From contig CAIVPR010000012.1 of NCBI GenBank assembly GCA_903907865.1, positions 1 to 38,757 on the forward strand: a stretch of 38,757 nt of DNA. Reading direction: 5' to 3'. Positions 16,403-29,641 of this stretch are shown here, in pieces (the stretch's first letter is position 1; the number at the start of each line of letters is the position of its first letter). The DNA is from an uncultured Acidobacteriia bacterium (GTDB taxonomy: Bacteria; Acidobacteriota; Terriglobia; Bryobacterales; Bryobacteraceae). Below the pieces are notes generated by a model, which was not told the DNA's origin, searched no databases, and saw only the letters and a list, made by a program, of their open reading frames with translations. The translations under genes and the position numbers were made by a program.

Positions 16403-18070
16403 TTAAAACGCCACGTCCAGAACGTGCCGGAACGGAGTCATCCCGGTCAGGTAAACGGAGGTTCCGCCGACCGGGGCCTCGGATCCACGCACCTGCGTCC
16501 AAGTGTGGGGAGCAGGGTCGAGGCCGGGGCCGAAGTGGATTTCGTCGGGTCCAATCCGGTAGGTGGCACGCTTGCCGGTGAGGAGGTGAGTGTCCGCTAT
16601 GCGGGGGAGCGGGGTGCAGCCTTCGAGTTTGCCGCCGGGCCGGAGGCTGATTTCAACGGCGAGGGGAACTCCGGCGGTGCCGCGCGAGTCGATGGTCAGG
16701 GAGAAGCCGCCCTTGTGCTCGCGCACCTCCACCGATTGGGTCAGCTTGCAGATCTGGCTCTGGCGGCGTTCCTTGCGGGTAGTGCCGTAGTTGGCCGTGG
16801 TGATGCGGCGGGGCGGGTCGAACGGTTGGTAGTACGCACCTTCCAAGGACTGCTCCAGCCGATAGCCGCCGGGGATTTTGGTCGCGGTCTGCGGGATGAA
16901 CTGGCCTTGGCCGAAGAACGCCGACGCGAATCGTACTGCTTGGATAACGGCTGCGCCGTTGCGGACCGAGAAGAACCGGCTGTTGCCGGATCCGAGTGAC
17001 AAGGTCGCACTCGCCAAGCCGCGACGCCAGCGCACGATCTGGATCTCGTTGAATTCCTTGACGTAGTCTTCCGGCAATGGCGTGGGCGAGGGTAGCGGCG
17101 ACCGCAGTTCCGGGTATTGCATCGCCAGCGCCAAGGATGCGCCTGTCGGCTCGGCCATCTTGGCCATCGCCGCGTATTTCCCGTTGCCGTCGCGAATGGC
17201 CAGATATTGCAGCGGGAACCAGTAGCGCGTGAGGTCGCCACGGACGTTGCGGTCTTGGCGGCGCGAAACTTCGGTCACGACCTCGCCGTTGGCGTGCAGC
17301 AGGTACTGCATGGCGTCGAGATTGCGGCGCACCGGCTCCAGCAAGTCCCACCGTTGCTGCTTGATCGCGACCGAGGTCAGTGCGCGGTCCACCACGGTGT
17401 TGTAGATGGTGGTGCTGCGCTCGGTGAACTGGCCGTCGGCGTCGATGTCGATGCCCTCGGCGAGCCACTGGTCGATACGGCGGCGGTATCGGGGATCGGG
17501 GAAGACTTCGTCGATGGCGGCAAGGGCCTCGCAGACGACCCAGCGGTGGTTGGGGGTGTGGACGCCACCGACTGCGAGGCCGTTTCCGGCACGCTTGAGC
17601 CAGCGTTCGGGGATCGCGAGGAGATCCTTGCGGTTGCGTAGCTGGGCGATGCGGGCGGCGGAGGCGACGGAGTGGGTGACGAAGCCGGTGTCCGGCGGGG
17701 AGTCGAAGTTGGTGCTGAGCAGGCTGATGTTGCCGTCGGGAAGCTGGACGCGTTCGAGGAAGCCTGCGGCGAGGCGCATCCGGTCCACCAATTCGTTGCG
17801 GCCGTGGTGGCGCGATTGCTCGCAAAGGTAGGCCGCCATGCAGGTTTCGAGGATCGCGCCGCCCGAACCGGCCATGTGGATGCCGAATTCGTCGGGGTAG
17901 CCGCCGCGGTGGGGGCTTGCCGGGTCGGTGACCTGTGTGCGGAGCAGGCGCTCGACGGCGTCGTCGTGGCGGCGGACGAGTTCGTTGGGGTAGGACTCGG
18001 TCGCCGATTGGAGCTCTGTTGCCACGCCGAGGACCGTGGCTGTGGAGGTGAGGATCTCGCGGCGGGTCAT
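16403..18070 (-). CDS. Exported protein of unknown function, probable alpha-toroid with beta-sandwich
   Basis: A 555-residue protein with a short twin-arginine-like start (M-T-R-R-E-I-L-T-S-T-A-T-V-L-G) suggesting export. The middle is a run of amphipathic helices with repeated W, H and R residues (about 40-380), followed by a beta-rich C-terminal third. The layout recalls polysaccharide lyases and heparinase-II-like enzymes, but no catalytic motif was recognised, so the function is left open. GGAGG stands 10 nt before ATG 18070. It starts 15 nt after the spermidine-synthase fusion and probably shares its transcript. Confidence 0.8.
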   Translation of the reverse strand: MTRREILTSTATVLGVATELQSATESYPNELVRRHDDAVERLLRTQVTDPASPHRGGYPDEFGIHMAGSGGAILETCMAAYLCEQSRHHGRNELVDRMRLAAGFLERVQLPDGNISLLSTNFDSPPDTGFVTHSVASAARIAQLRNRKDLLAIPERWLKRAGNGLAVGGVHTPNHRWVVCEALAAIDEVFPDPRYRRRIDQWLAEGIDIDADGQFTERSTTIYNTVVDRALTSVAIKQQRWDLLEPVRRNLDAMQYLLHANGEVVTEVSRRQDRNVRGDLTRYWFPLQYLAIRDGNGKYAAMAKMAEPTGASLALAMQYPELRSPLPSPTPLPEDYVKEFNEIQIVRWRRGLASATLSLGSGNSRFFSVRNGAAVIQAVRFASAFFGQGQFIPQTATKIPGGYRLEQSLEGAYYQPFDPPRRITTANYGTTRKERRQSQICKLTQSVEVREHKGGFSLTIDSRGTAGVPLAVEISLRPGGKLEGCTPLPRIADTHLLTGKRATYRIGPDEIHFGPGLDPAPHTWTQVRGSEAPVGGTSVYLTGMTPFRHVLDVAF

Positions 18071-18085
18071 ATGGATCAGGCCTCC

Positions 18086-20131
18086 TTACTTTAAGATGCT
18101 GAACATGTTCGAGAAATCATCCGTCCACATGCGGAAGCCCGTATGTGGCTGCAAGATACGCCCTTCCTTGAGCAGATCCGGCAACGGCATGGACGGATCC
18201 ACCAGGAGCGCCCAGCTGGATGCGTTGCAAAGTTCGTCGTCCTCGTACGGCGTGAGGTCGAAGACCAGCGGCTTCTTGTGGAAATAGGTTGCGGCGCGTT
18301 CCATCACCGGTTCGAGGTCCAGATAGCGGTTGGAGATGTTCACGGCCAGCATCCCGCCGGGCTTGATGTGCTGGAAGTAGCTCGCGAAGGCTTCGCGGGT
18401 GATCAGGTGGACCGGGACGGAGTCTCCGGAAAAGGCGTCCATCACGAGGAGGTCGAACTTGTCCGAAGGGCTCGAGACCGGCTCTCGCTCCAGCACCAGT
18501 CGGCCGTCGCCGATGGATACCTCGGTCTTGGCGGGAGTGTCGCTCAGGTAGGTAAAGTAGGTGCGGGCGAAATCCAGCACCAGCGGGTTGATTTCGTAGA
18601 TCTTGAAGGTGTCGCCGGCTCTGCCGTACGGGGCGAGCGCGCCCGCGCCCAGTCCGAGGATGGCCACGCGCCAAGGTACTCCCGCCGGACGCGACCTCAT
18701 GGCGTGCCCGATGCCGCTCTCCGCGCAGAAATACGCGACGGGCGTGCGACGCAGGGTCGGGTCGAGCATCTGGATGCCGTGGTTGATGCGGCCGTGGAGA
18801 AGTTTGCGGTCGGCGTCGGAATCGGTTTCGGGATTGCCCTCGTCTTCCACGCGCAGTTCGCCGTAGAAGTTGCGGGCGATGGCGCGGTACCCCGTGACCG
18901 TGTTCTTCGTGATCATCGTGACTGTCACGACGTATCCGAGGAGCCCGGCAAGCAGCAGGGCCTTGAACGCCGGGTGCGGGTTTTCGCGGAACAGGAGCAA
19001 TACGGCCAGAGCCGCCAGAGCCGCCAGTCCGATGGGGAACTCGTAGTAGGCGTTGAAAATGTGGGGCGCGAGCAGCCCGACAAACAGTCCGCCGACCGCG
19101 CCGCCTACCGAAACCATCACGTAGAACTGCGTCAACCGACTGGGGTGCGGCTTGAGGCGGACCAGTTCGCCGTGGCAGACCATGCAGCAGATGAAGAGCG
19201 AGAGCAGGATCAAGGTGATCGTCGGCCCCATCTGCAGGCGCATCGACTTGGGCCAAAGGAAATACGCGAACCCGCAGAGCGCGGCGAGCAGAAGGGGGAA
19301 AAAGACCTTGCGGTTGTAGTATTTCGTCGATTCGAAACAGAGGATGAAGGTTAGCAGGTAGGCGGCGAGCGGGAGGACCCAGAGGAACGGGATCGCCGCG
19401 ACGTCCTGCGTGAGGAACGTCGTGACCGAGATCAGGAGGGTGGACGCGATGGCGGCCAGTCCAACCCAGAGCAGTTGCAGTCCGAGCGTCGGGGCTTCGC
19501 CCTGTTTGGCAATCCGGACTTCGGTGCCGTGGGAGCGCGCCGCCATCCACGCGGTGGTGGAGCAGAGGATCGCGAAGACCACGTAGGTTCCGGACCACAC
19601 GTAGCTCTGCATCTTGACCGAGAGGTTCGGCTCGATCAGGAAGGGATACGAGAGCAGCGCCAGCATCGAGGCGAGGTTGGAGAGGGCGAACAGGCGGTAG
19701 GGGACGGTTCCGGCCCGGCGCGCGTACCACGATTGCAGCAGCGGGCTGGTGGTCGAGAGGATCATGTACGGCAGGCCGATGGTGACGGTCAGCAGGCCGA
19801 GGATGAGGAAGGTGGGGTTGCTGTCGGCGGTCGGCTTCCACGACGGGTTCGGCATCACGGGCAGGATGGCGAGGCTGACGACCAGAAGCAGGGTGTGGAC
19901 CGTGGCCTGGCGGGTGCCGGGCATTTCATGGAGCCAGTGTGCGTACACATATCCCGCCAGCAGCACGAGCTGGAAGAACAGCATGCACGTGCTCCAAACG
20001 GCCGACGTGCCGCCGAACCACGGCAGGATCATCTTGGCGATGATCGGCTGGACCTGGAACAGGAGGAACGCGGAAACGAAGACAGTGAGGGCGTAGAGGT
20101 AGGCGTCCCAGCGGGCGCGAGTGCTTTCCAT
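18086..20131 (-). CDS. Membrane-fused spermidine-synthase-like protein
   Basis: A 681-residue fusion. The first ~420 residues form about a dozen hydrophobic helices starting Y-A-L-T-V-F-V-S-A-F-L-L-F-Q-V-Q-P-I-I-A-K-M-I-L-P-W-F-G-G. The last ~200 form a Rossmann-type aminopropyltransferase/methyltransferase-like domain with G-L-G-A-G-A-L-A-P-Y-G, Y-E-I-N-P, G-D-G-R and V-M-D-A-F-S-G-D-S-V-P. Proteins of this 'fused MFS/spermidine synthase' type are common in acidobacteria, and their substrate is not established. The gene starts 10 nt after the oxyR stop, so it may be co-transcribed with the regulator. Confidence 0.88.
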   Translation of the reverse strand: MESTRARWDAYLYALTVFVSAFLLFQVQPIIAKMILPWFGGTSAVWSTCMLFFQLVLLAGYVYAHWLHEMPGTRQATVHTLLLVVSLAILPVMPNPSWKPTADSNPTFLILGLLTVTIGLPYMILSTTSPLLQSWYARRAGTVPYRLFALSNLASMLALLSYPFLIEPNLSVKMQSYVWSGTYVVFAILCSTTAWMAARSHGTEVRIAKQGEAPTLGLQLLWVGLAAIASTLLISVTTFLTQDVAAIPFLWVLPLAAYLLTFILCFESTKYYNRKVFFPLLLAALCGFAYFLWPKSMRLQMGPTITLILLSLFICCMVCHGELVRLKPHPSRLTQFYVMVSVGGAVGGLFVGLLAPHIFNAYYEFPIGLAALAALAVLLLFRENPHPAFKALLLAGLLGYVVTVTMITKNTVTGYRAIARNFYGELRVEDEGNPETDSDADRKLLHGRINHGIQMLDPTLRRTPVAYFCAESGIGHAMRSRPAGVPWRVAILGLGAGALAPYGRAGDTFKIYEINPLVLDFARTYFTYLSDTPAKTEVSIGDGRLVLEREPVSSPSDKFDLLVMDAFSGDSVPVHLITREAFASYFQHIKPGGMLAVNISNRYLDLEPVMERAATYFHKKPLVFDLTPYEDDELCNASSWALLVDPSMPLPDLLKEGRILQPHTGFRMWTDDFSNMFSILK

Positions 20132-20141
20132 GCGGTTTCTG

Positions 20142-21104
20142 TTAGTTTAACCGGCACGCGGCAGGTTGCTCGGAATCGGTCGGCTTCGGCCCCTTCCGGC
20201 TCTCGGCCGCCGTCTTCAAATGGCCCGTGAACGCCTCGAGGCTCTTTGACAGGTACCGGCGCTCCAGCCGGATATAGCCGATGCGGCGGCTTGCCTTCGG
20301 CTCGATCGCGACCAGACTGCATCCGGTGCTGAGGGCCCGCGACATTTCAGGCACGATGCTCACGCCCAGTCCGGCCCGAATGAGCTCGAACATGGTCAGG
20401 ATCTGATCGACCTCGAACTGTCCAGAGAAGCGGGCACGGGCGCGGTCGCAAACCGCCAGGGTTTCGGCGCGCAGGCAGTGGCCGTCCTTAAGGATGAGGA
20501 GACGCTCCGCCGAAATCCGTCGCAGATCGGCCTTCGCCGCGGCGGCAAGCGTGTGGCTCTCGGGCACCGCGAGGTAGAGGGGATCGCGGAACAGCTCCTT
20601 CATCACAATCCCGGCTCCTTCGACCGGCAGACTCACCAGGGCGACGTCGATCAAGCCCTCCAAGACCTGCTCGACCAGTTCGGAGGTCATGCCTTCGCGG
20701 ACATGGAGGTCCACATCGGGATACGTGTCGATGAAGTTTCTCAAGATTGGGGCCAAAAAGTAGGGCAGAATTGTCGGGATCGCGCCTACGCGCAGCGGGC
20801 CGCGGACGCCCTCGCGCGCGCGCTCGAACTGCTCCGGCAAGGCCGCCGCATCCTCGACCAGTGCCTGCGCCTTGCCGAGGATCGCTTCGCCCAAGGGCGT
20901 CAGTTCGATCCTGCGACTGAGCCGTTCAAAGAGGGGGGCGCCCAGGCCCTGTTCCAGCTTGGCGATCTGCTCCGACAGAGAGGGCTGGCTGATGCCCAGA
21001 TCGTCGGCCGCGCGGGTAAAGCTCCCGCTGCGCGCAAGTGCGCAGAAATACTCAAGTTGCCGGAGGTCGAAGCCGCGGATGCGTGTCCGCTGTGTGATAG
21101 GCAT
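20142..21104 (-). CDS. oxyR: OxyR, peroxide-sensing LysR-type regulator
   Basis: A 320-residue LysR-type protein. The winged helix-turn-helix is at about residues 14-72 ([11 protein letters not shown]...[13 protein letters not shown]). The effector domain carries D-G-H-C210-L-R-A-E-T-L-A-V-C219, the two cysteines that in OxyR form the H2O2-driven disulfide. It is divergent from katG. A four-part OxyR site overlaps its own start codon, so OxyR probably represses itself while activating katG. There is no other usable start downstream before the HTH. Confidence 0.93.
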   Translation of the reverse strand: MPITQRTRIRGFDLRQLEYFCALARSGSFTRAADDLGISQPSLSEQIAKLEQGLGAPLFERLSRRIELTPLGEAILGKAQALVEDAAALPEQFERAREGVRGPLRVGAIPTILPYFLAPILRNFIDTYPDVDLHVREGMTSELVEQVLEGLIDVALVSLPVEGAGIVMKELFRDPLYLAVPESHTLAAAAKADLRRISAERLLILKDGHCLRAETLAVCDRARARFSGQFEVDQILTMFELIRAGLGVSIVPEMSRALSTGCSLVAIEPKASRRIGYIRLERRYLSKSLEAFTGHLKTAAESRKGPKPTDSEQPAACRLN

Positions 21105-21133
21105 ATCCGATTACTGCCATAGTCTCACTAGGA
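21097..21133 (+). promoter_or_regulatory. OxyR operator between oxyR and katG
   Basis: ATAG (21097-21100), CGAT (21108-21111), ATAG (21119-21122) and AGGA (21130-21133) are separated by exactly 7 nt each. This is the OxyR arrangement ATAG-N7-CTAT-N7-ATAG-N7-CTAT with both ATAG elements perfect. The site ends at the base before the katG -35 and covers the oxyR start codon. Confidence 0.7.
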
Positions 21134-21162
21134 TTGACCTATGTCAAGAAGAAGCCTACACT
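21134..21162 (+). promoter_or_regulatory. katG promoter
   Basis: -35 TTGACC (21134-21139), a 17-nt spacer and -10 TACACT (21157-21162). The expected transcription start, about 7 nt on, coincides with the katG ATG at 21169. No Shine-Dalgarno precedes that ATG, so the mRNA may be leaderless. Confidence 0.65.
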
Positions 21163-21168
21163 CAAACC

Positions 21169-23385
<2,217 letters not shown>

Positions 23386-23400
23386 AAAGTCGGAGGCTTC

Positions 23401-23529
23401 CTAAGATCCCCCGCGCTCCGGGCCCCACTCCTCCAGCGGGTCCGGACGCGGGCCTTCCTCGCGGCTCTCCCGCTTCTCCTGCTCGATCCGCTTCCTCAGT
23501 TCCTCGCGCTCTTCTCGACCATCGGCCAT
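23401..23529 (-). CDS. Possible 42-residue highly charged protein
   Basis: ATG 23529 is preceded by GAGG 4 nt upstream. The 42 codons give an almost uninterrupted Glu/Arg/Lys-rich sequence starting M-A-D-G-R-E-E-R-E-E-L and ending E-E-W-G-P-E-R-G-G-S. The first 25 residues would form one charged helix. It is antisense to the space between katG and the peptidase gene. No family was recognised. The good ribosome-binding site is the main support. Confidence 0.4.
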   Translation of the reverse strand: MADGREEREELRKRIEQEKRESREEGPRPDPLEEWGPERGGS

Positions 23530-23558
23530 AACCTCATTCTAGTGCGACAATACATCGC

Positions 23559-24947
23559 ATGCGAATCCTAACCGCCCTTGCGTTTGCCACCGCCCTCGTC
23601 GCAGCCGACAACATGCCGCCCGAAAACGAGCGCGCGCTGGCCCGCCAGATCTATAAGGAGATGGTGGAGGTGCAGTCGGGCTTCACCACGGGCACCACGA
23701 CTCCCATCGCGGAATCCGTTGCGGCGCGATTCCGGGCCGCCGGATTCCCCGCCGCCGACATCTTCGTGGGCGGCGTGATCCCGCGCAAGGCGAACGTCGT
23801 CGTCCGTTATCGCGGGACCGGCGTCAGGAAGCCGATCCTGCTGGTGGCCCACATCGACGTGGTCGAGGCCAAGCGCGAGGACTGGACCACGGACCCCTTC
23901 GTCTTCCTTGAAAAGGATGGGTATTTCTACGGTCGCGGCACCGCCGACGACAAGGCCCAGGCCGCCGTCTGGGTGGCGACCCTGCTGCGGCTCAAGCGCG
24001 AAGGCTACAAGCCGGACCGCGACCTCATCCTCGCTCTCACGGCGGACGAGGAGGGCGGCGGACCCTACAACGGCGTCGACTGGCTGCTGCAGAAGCACCG
24101 CGACCTGATCGAGTCCGAATTCGCCCTGAACGAAGGCGCGCGCGGCATGCTGGTGGACGGCAAGAAGGTGGAGCACGACATCGGCCTGGCCGAAAAGCAG
24201 TTCGTGAACCTGCGTCTGGAGGTGCGGAACAAGGGTGGCCACAGTGCGCGTCCCGTCCCCGACAACGCGATCTACCACCTGGCGGGCGCGCTCTACAGGC
24301 TCTCGACTTTCGAGTTCGGCTTCCACCTGACCGATATCACTCGGGCCTACTTCCAGAAGATGGGCCAAATGGAGAGCGGGGCCTTCGCAAAGGATTTGGC
24401 TGGCGTCGCGGCGGGCGACGAGGCTGCGATGAAGCGGGTCGCGGCGGCGTCGGCACCGCTGAACGCGATGATGCGGACCACGTGCGTCGCGACGATGCTC
24501 GAAGGCGGACACGCCACCAACGCCCTGCCGCAACTGGCTGCAGCGAATGTGAACTGCCGGTTGCTGCCGGATGACAACATCGAGCGGGTCATCGCGGAGT
24601 TCACGAAGGTGATCCACGACGATCAGGTCAAGATCACGGTGTCGGTCAATGAGGGCGCGAGTCCGTCGTCGCCGCTGCGCACCGATGTGCTGAAGGCGTT
24701 CGACCGCATCACGGACACGATGTGGCCCGGCGTGGTGACGGTGCCGACGATGGCGGTGGGAGGGTCGGACGGCCGCTATCTGCGGCTGGCGGGTATTCCT
24801 ACCTACGGGGTACAGGGGTTCTTCATCGACCGCGACGACGTCCGGGCGCACGGGCGGGACGAACGAATGCTGGTGAAGTCGTTCTACGAGGGACAGACGT
24901 TCCTGTACGAGTTCGTGAAGGCGCTGTCGGGGGCTACGCGGCAATAA
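23559..24947 (+). CDS. Exported M20-family metallopeptidase
   Basis: A 462-residue zinc peptidase of the M20 family with a short signal peptide (M-R-I-L-T-A-L-A-F-A-T-A-L-V-A-A). The metal and catalytic motifs are L-L-V-A-H-I-D-V-V, Y-G-R-G-T-A-D-D-K and A-D-E-E-G-G-G, with a C-terminal H-G-R-D-E-R. The dimerisation ('lid') domain lies in the middle, beginning near N-K-G-G-H-S-A-R-P. Members hydrolyse peptides, dipeptides or acylated amino acids. Being exported, this one probably works in the periplasm on nutrients. The exact substrate cannot be read. Confidence 0.93.
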   Translation: MRILTALAFATALVAADNMPPENERALARQIYKEMVEVQSGFTTGTTTPIAESVAARFRAAGFPAADIFVGGVIPRKANVVVRYRGTGVRKPILLVAHIDVVEAKREDWTTDPFVFLEKDGYFYGRGTADDKAQAAVWVATLLRLKREGYKPDRDLILALTADEEGGGPYNGVDWLLQKHRDLIESEFALNEGARGMLVDGKKVEHDIGLAEKQFVNLRLEVRNKGGHSARPVPDNAIYHLAGALYRLSTFEFGFHLTDITRAYFQKMGQMESGAFAKDLAGVAAGDEAAMKRVAAASAPLNAMMRTTCVATMLEGGHATNALPQLAAANVNCRLLPDDNIERVIAEFTKVIHDDQVKITVSVNEGASPSSPLRTDVLKAFDRITDTMWPGVVTVPTMAVGGSDGRYLRLAGIPTYGVQGFFIDRDDVRAHGRDERMLVKSFYEGQTFLYEFVKALSGATRQ

Positions 24948-24972
24948 AGGGCAGCCCCACAACAATTTCGAG

Positions 24973-26535
24973 CTATTTCTTGAGACCGAAGCAGTACAGC
25001 ATGCCGTCGAACGTCCCGATATAAACCCGGCCGTTCGCCACAGAAATTCCGCTCCAGTGGTTCCACGACTTGATCTGGTCCCCGCTGGACCACAGTTCCG
25101 CGCCCGTCTGCGCGTCCAGCGCAAAGAGGGTCGCGTGGGTCGAACCCGGAATGCGGCGCTCGGGGGTGTCCTCCAAGCCGCTTTCGGGATAGGCCTGTTC
25201 GGTATCCTCGCCGTTGGCATAGCCGAAAACCACGCCGTTCGCGATGACCGGCGGCTCGCCGTGGTTCATGTCGCGCGAAATCCACGCCGGAGCTAGCGAC
25301 AGCTTACCGCCTTTGTCCTCCAACTTGAAGGCCGCCAAGCCGCCGTATTTCGTCGCGCCGTGCTCGATCGGCACCTTGAACGCGGAGTGCTTGGGTCCCC
25401 AGAACGGCGACAGGATCCAGCGCGTGCCCTTGGAATCCTCCCAGCTCGCCAGCGAACCCCAAATGCCCGCCGACGCGAAGTTCACGTCCTCGTTGCAGAA
25501 AAGCGGGGAGCGATAGAGCGGGCTGCGGTGGTCGTCGCCGCCGATGGCCTTGGTGTCCATCAGATACAAACGGCATTCCTTGCCGCCATCGACCATCAGT
25601 TCGCGGCCCTTGTAGTTGAAGATCACCGGGGTGACCTGCATGTCGAGGTCGCGCTTCACCAGCCATTCGGCGTTCGAGGGGCCGTAGAAGTCGTTCAAAT
25701 CCAGCGCCTTGGTGGTCGGATTCTGTTTCACGCCGATGATGCCGTTGCCGTAGATGCCATTTTCGGGGTCCCAGCGACCGTCGCCGGTGCCGGTGTACAT
25801 GGTGCCGTCCGCCGAAATCGCCGGACCCTGCCGACCCCACATCCCGCCGCCCGCCGGACCCCAGGTCCCGACCTTGTTGGTCGCGAGGTCATATGCGTAG
25901 ACGACGTTCGGATTGCCGCCGCAGCCTTGGGCCGTGTGGGTGTAGAGGACGCCCTTGTACAGATTCAGTCCGTAAGGCTTGCCGTTCGCCGGCATCCATT
26001 TCGAAGGCGGCGCGATGTCCTCGCCGTCTGAGGCGTTGATCTGGTGCAGACGGCCGTCCCAGGAGGCGGCGTAGATGGTGTACTTGCCGGGCGTCGCCGT
26101 CGGGGCGATCACGGGCGTGGCGGTCTGTCCGCCGGGGCAGAGAATGCCCGCGCCGCGCGCACCTGTCGGCGGGGGCGTCCAGGTGTTCTCGAAGTGCTTG
26201 GTCCAGATGGTCTTGCCGGTCTCCACATCGATGGCGAAGAGGTTGTCGTCAACGCCCGCCACGATGGCGACTTCCTTCGGGCCGCTGGACGTGTTCAGTT
26301 TGCCCACGATCAGTGGCGGGAACAGGTTGTGCATCACCTTCGGCTGGCTGGGGAGTTTCGAACTCCACAACAGGGTCATGTTCTTGACCGTCGACGGTGA
26401 GAGGATTTTCTCGTCGCGCTGCCAGTTGGTGCGCTGGACGTCATGCCCGTCGGTGAGCCAGTCGGCGGCTTGGAGGCCGGTGCAAACAGCGGACAGGGCG
26501 GCTGCGGCGAGGAGGATTCTGTGGTGGCGGAGCAT
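24973..26535 (-). CDS. Exported PQQ-type beta-propeller protein
   Basis: A 520-residue protein from ATG 26535. The signal peptide ([23 protein letters not shown]) supports this start over the longer open frame. It contains repeated propeller blades of the kind D-x-x-T-G-x-x-x-W, such as [12 protein letters not shown] and [14 protein letters not shown]-x-G-G segment and Trp-rich repeats resemble PQQ-dependent alcohol dehydrogenases, but no paired catalytic cysteines are evident. It may be a structural or sugar-oxidising paralogue. It is divergent from the related gene at 26656. Confidence 0.85.
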   Translation of the reverse strand: MLRHHRILLAAAALSAVCTGLQAADWLTDGHDVQRTNWQRDEKILSPSTVKNMTLLWSSKLPSQPKVMHNLFPPLIVGKLNTSSGPKEVAIVAGVDDNLFAIDVETGKTIWTKHFENTWTPPPTGARGAGILCPGGQTATPVIAPTATPGKYTIYAASWDGRLHQINASDGEDIAPPSKWMPANGKPYGLNLYKGVLYTHTAQGCGGNPNVVYAYDLATNKVGTWGPAGGGMWGRQGPAISADGTMYTGTGDGRWDPENGIYGNGIIGVKQNPTTKALDLNDFYGPSNAEWLVKRDLDMQVTPVIFNYKGRELMVDGGKECRLYLMDTKAIGGDDHRSPLYRSPLFCNEDVNFASAGIWGSLASWEDSKGTRWILSPFWGPKHSAFKVPIEHGATKYGGLAAFKLEDKGGKLSLAPAWISRDMNHGEPPVIANGVVFGYANGEDTEQAYPESGLEDTPERRIPGSTHATLFALDAQTGAELWSSGDQIKSWNHWSGISVANGRVYIGTFDGMLYCFGLKK

Positions 26536-26572
26536 GTCTTTAGTGGCTTGCCTGGATTCTGGCTTCGCTTGC

Positions 26573-26601
26573 TTGAAACGATTCACAACGTCTGGTAGTA
26601 T
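26573..26601 (+). promoter_or_regulatory. Promoter for the second propeller gene
   Basis: -35 TTGAAA (26573-26578), a 17-nt spacer and -10 TAGTAT (26596-26601). It lies 54 nt upstream of the ATG at 26656. Confidence 0.45.
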
Positions 26602-26655
26602 ACACCCGAACCGGTATTTCGCAAATCGATGCGGGGTGCCCGAAGGAGTCCGAGT

Positions 26656-28152
26656 ATGACAGTTCGCCGAGTCGCAGCCGTAACTCTCGCCAGCGCATTG
26701 ATTTGCGCCGTTCCCGCGTTTCCCCAAGGACGGGGCGGGGCCGATTGGGCCACCGGAGGCGGCGATGCCCAGCGTTCCGGCTCCGTGCGTACCGATCCCA
26801 AGATCTCGCCCGAGACCATGGCCAAGCCCGGTTTCCAGTTGATGTGGAATGTAAAATTCCGTAACGAAGCACGCCAAGGCGTCGGCTTGACGGAGCCCTC
26901 CCTGATGGACCGCTACATCGGTTACCGCGGCTTCCGTTCCTACGCCTTCATCGGCGGCAGCGGCGACAACGTCTTCGCGCTCGACACCGATCTTGGCCGC
27001 ATCGAATGGCAAAAGCACTTCCCCCTAACGGCACCCGCCGGCACGGTAACCTGCCCCGGCGGCATGACCTCGTCCGTTTCGCGCCCGGTTTCCGCCGCCA
27101 TGGCGAATCCCAACTCGATGTTCGGAGCGGGCGGCGGTGCGGGACCCCGCGGCGGTCCAGCCAAGTCGGGCGTTGGCGAACCGCTCCAGGGTGCAGTCAC
27201 CATCGCGGCCACCCTGGCCCCGGCGGCTGGACGCGCTGGAGCCGGTCCCGGTCGCGGACCTGCCGCCAACCAACAGCAACAGCGCCCCCGGCGGATGCCC
27301 AGCTTCCTGCATGCCCTCTCCAGCGACGGCGCCTTCCACAGCCTCTACATTTCCAACGGCGAGGAGCCCGAGCTTCCCGTGAAGTTCCTGCCCGCCAACA
27401 GCAGGGCGTCGGGTCTGATCATCGTCGACGATGTCGCCTATGCCGTGACGTCCGGCAACTGCGGCGGAGCGCCGAACGGCATTTGGGCGCTCGACATCGC
27501 GTCCAAGGCCGTCGCGTCATTCAAGGGCGACATCGTTGGGGAACCCGCGTTTGGTCCCGACGGGGTCGCCTATGTGGCCACGGCGGGTGGCGACCTGCTC
27601 GCGCTGGAAGCCAAGACCCTCGCCAAGAAGTCCGCCTATTCCGCCGGGCAGCCGTTCGCAACTTCGGCGACCCTCTTCCTGAGCGGCCAAAAGCCAATGG
27701 TAGCGGCCGCCACCAAAGACGGCACGATCCTGGTTCTGGACGCCGGACTCTCCTCCGTTGCTGCCAAGTCCGCTCCCGGCAAGGCCACAGGCGCACTTTC
27801 GACTTGGCAGGATGCGAAGGGCACCCGCTGGATTGCGGCACCCTCCGGCAAGTCGGTCGCAGCATGGAAGCTCAACGGCGCGGCACTGGAAGCTGGCTGG
27901 ACCTCCAAGGAGATCGCTGCCCCGACCGCGGCGGCCATTGTGAACGGCGTGCTCTTCTCAGCAGCGACCGGCGGCACACACGCCACCCTGTACGCGCTTG
28001 ACGCCACCACCGGCAACGAGTTCTGGAACAGTGGTGCCGCCATCAAGGCGAGTGTTGGCGACGGCGGCGGGTTGGCCATCGGGGGCAGCACCGTCTACCT
28101 CGGGACCCGCGACGGCACGATCTGGGCCTTCGGCTTTCCCATCGAACATTAA
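26656..28152 (+). CDS. Exported PQQ-like beta-propeller protein with Gly/Ala-rich insert
   Basis: A 498-residue protein with a signal peptide ([24 protein letters not shown]). AAGGAG 8 nt before ATG 26656 fixes the start. Blades include [12 protein letters not shown] near the N-terminus and [12 protein letters not shown] near the end. Between them is an insert rich in Gly, Ala and Pro (about residues 150-215) that is probably flexible. It matches its divergent neighbour in blade type but not in detail, so they are old paralogues. A role in periplasmic oxidation or complex assembly is a guess. Confidence 0.85.
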   Translation: MTVRRVAAVTLASALICAVPAFPQGRGGADWATGGGDAQRSGSVRTDPKISPETMAKPGFQLMWNVKFRNEARQGVGLTEPSLMDRYIGYRGFRSYAFIGGSGDNVFALDTDLGRIEWQKHFPLTAPAGTVTCPGGMTSSVSRPVSAAMANPNSMFGAGGGAGPRGGPAKSGVGEPLQGAVTIAATLAPAAGRAGAGPGRGPAANQQQQRPRRMPSFLHALSSDGAFHSLYISNGEEPELPVKFLPANSRASGLIIVDDVAYAVTSGNCGGAPNGIWALDIASKAVASFKGDIVGEPAFGPDGVAYVATAGGDLLALEAKTLAKKSAYSAGQPFATSATLFLSGQKPMVAAATKDGTILVLDAGLSSVAAKSAPGKATGALSTWQDAKGTRWIAAPSGKSVAAWKLNGAALEAGWTSKEIAAPTAAAIVNGVLFSAATGGTHATLYALDATTGNEFWNSGAAIKASVGDGGGLAIGGSTVYLGTRDGTIWAFGFPIEH

Positions 28153-28212
28153 CGTTCCGTGACGGCAATTCCCCCGGTTGGATGGGTTCCCGACGGCGTG
28201 CCTGTAAACTAG

Positions 28213-29592
<1,380 letters not shown>

Positions 29593-29601
29593 GGCTCGCC
29601 A

Positions 29602-29629
29602 AGGGCACCGGGGCAGAGTCCGGTGCCCT
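29602..29629. terminator. Hairpin between convergent thiC and oxidoreductase genes
   Basis: A perfect 10-bp stem (agggcaccgg/ccggtgccct) with an 8-nt loop lies 10 nt after thiC and 13 nt past the stop of the opposing gene. There is no T-run. It could serve both transcripts. Confidence 0.5.
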
Positions 29630-29641
29630 GCGGTTCCGGTT

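Noticed and set aside
26536-27018. Upstream extension of the 24973-26535 propeller gene
   Set aside because: The extension overlaps the divergent gene and its promoter, and a good signal peptide begins at 26535.
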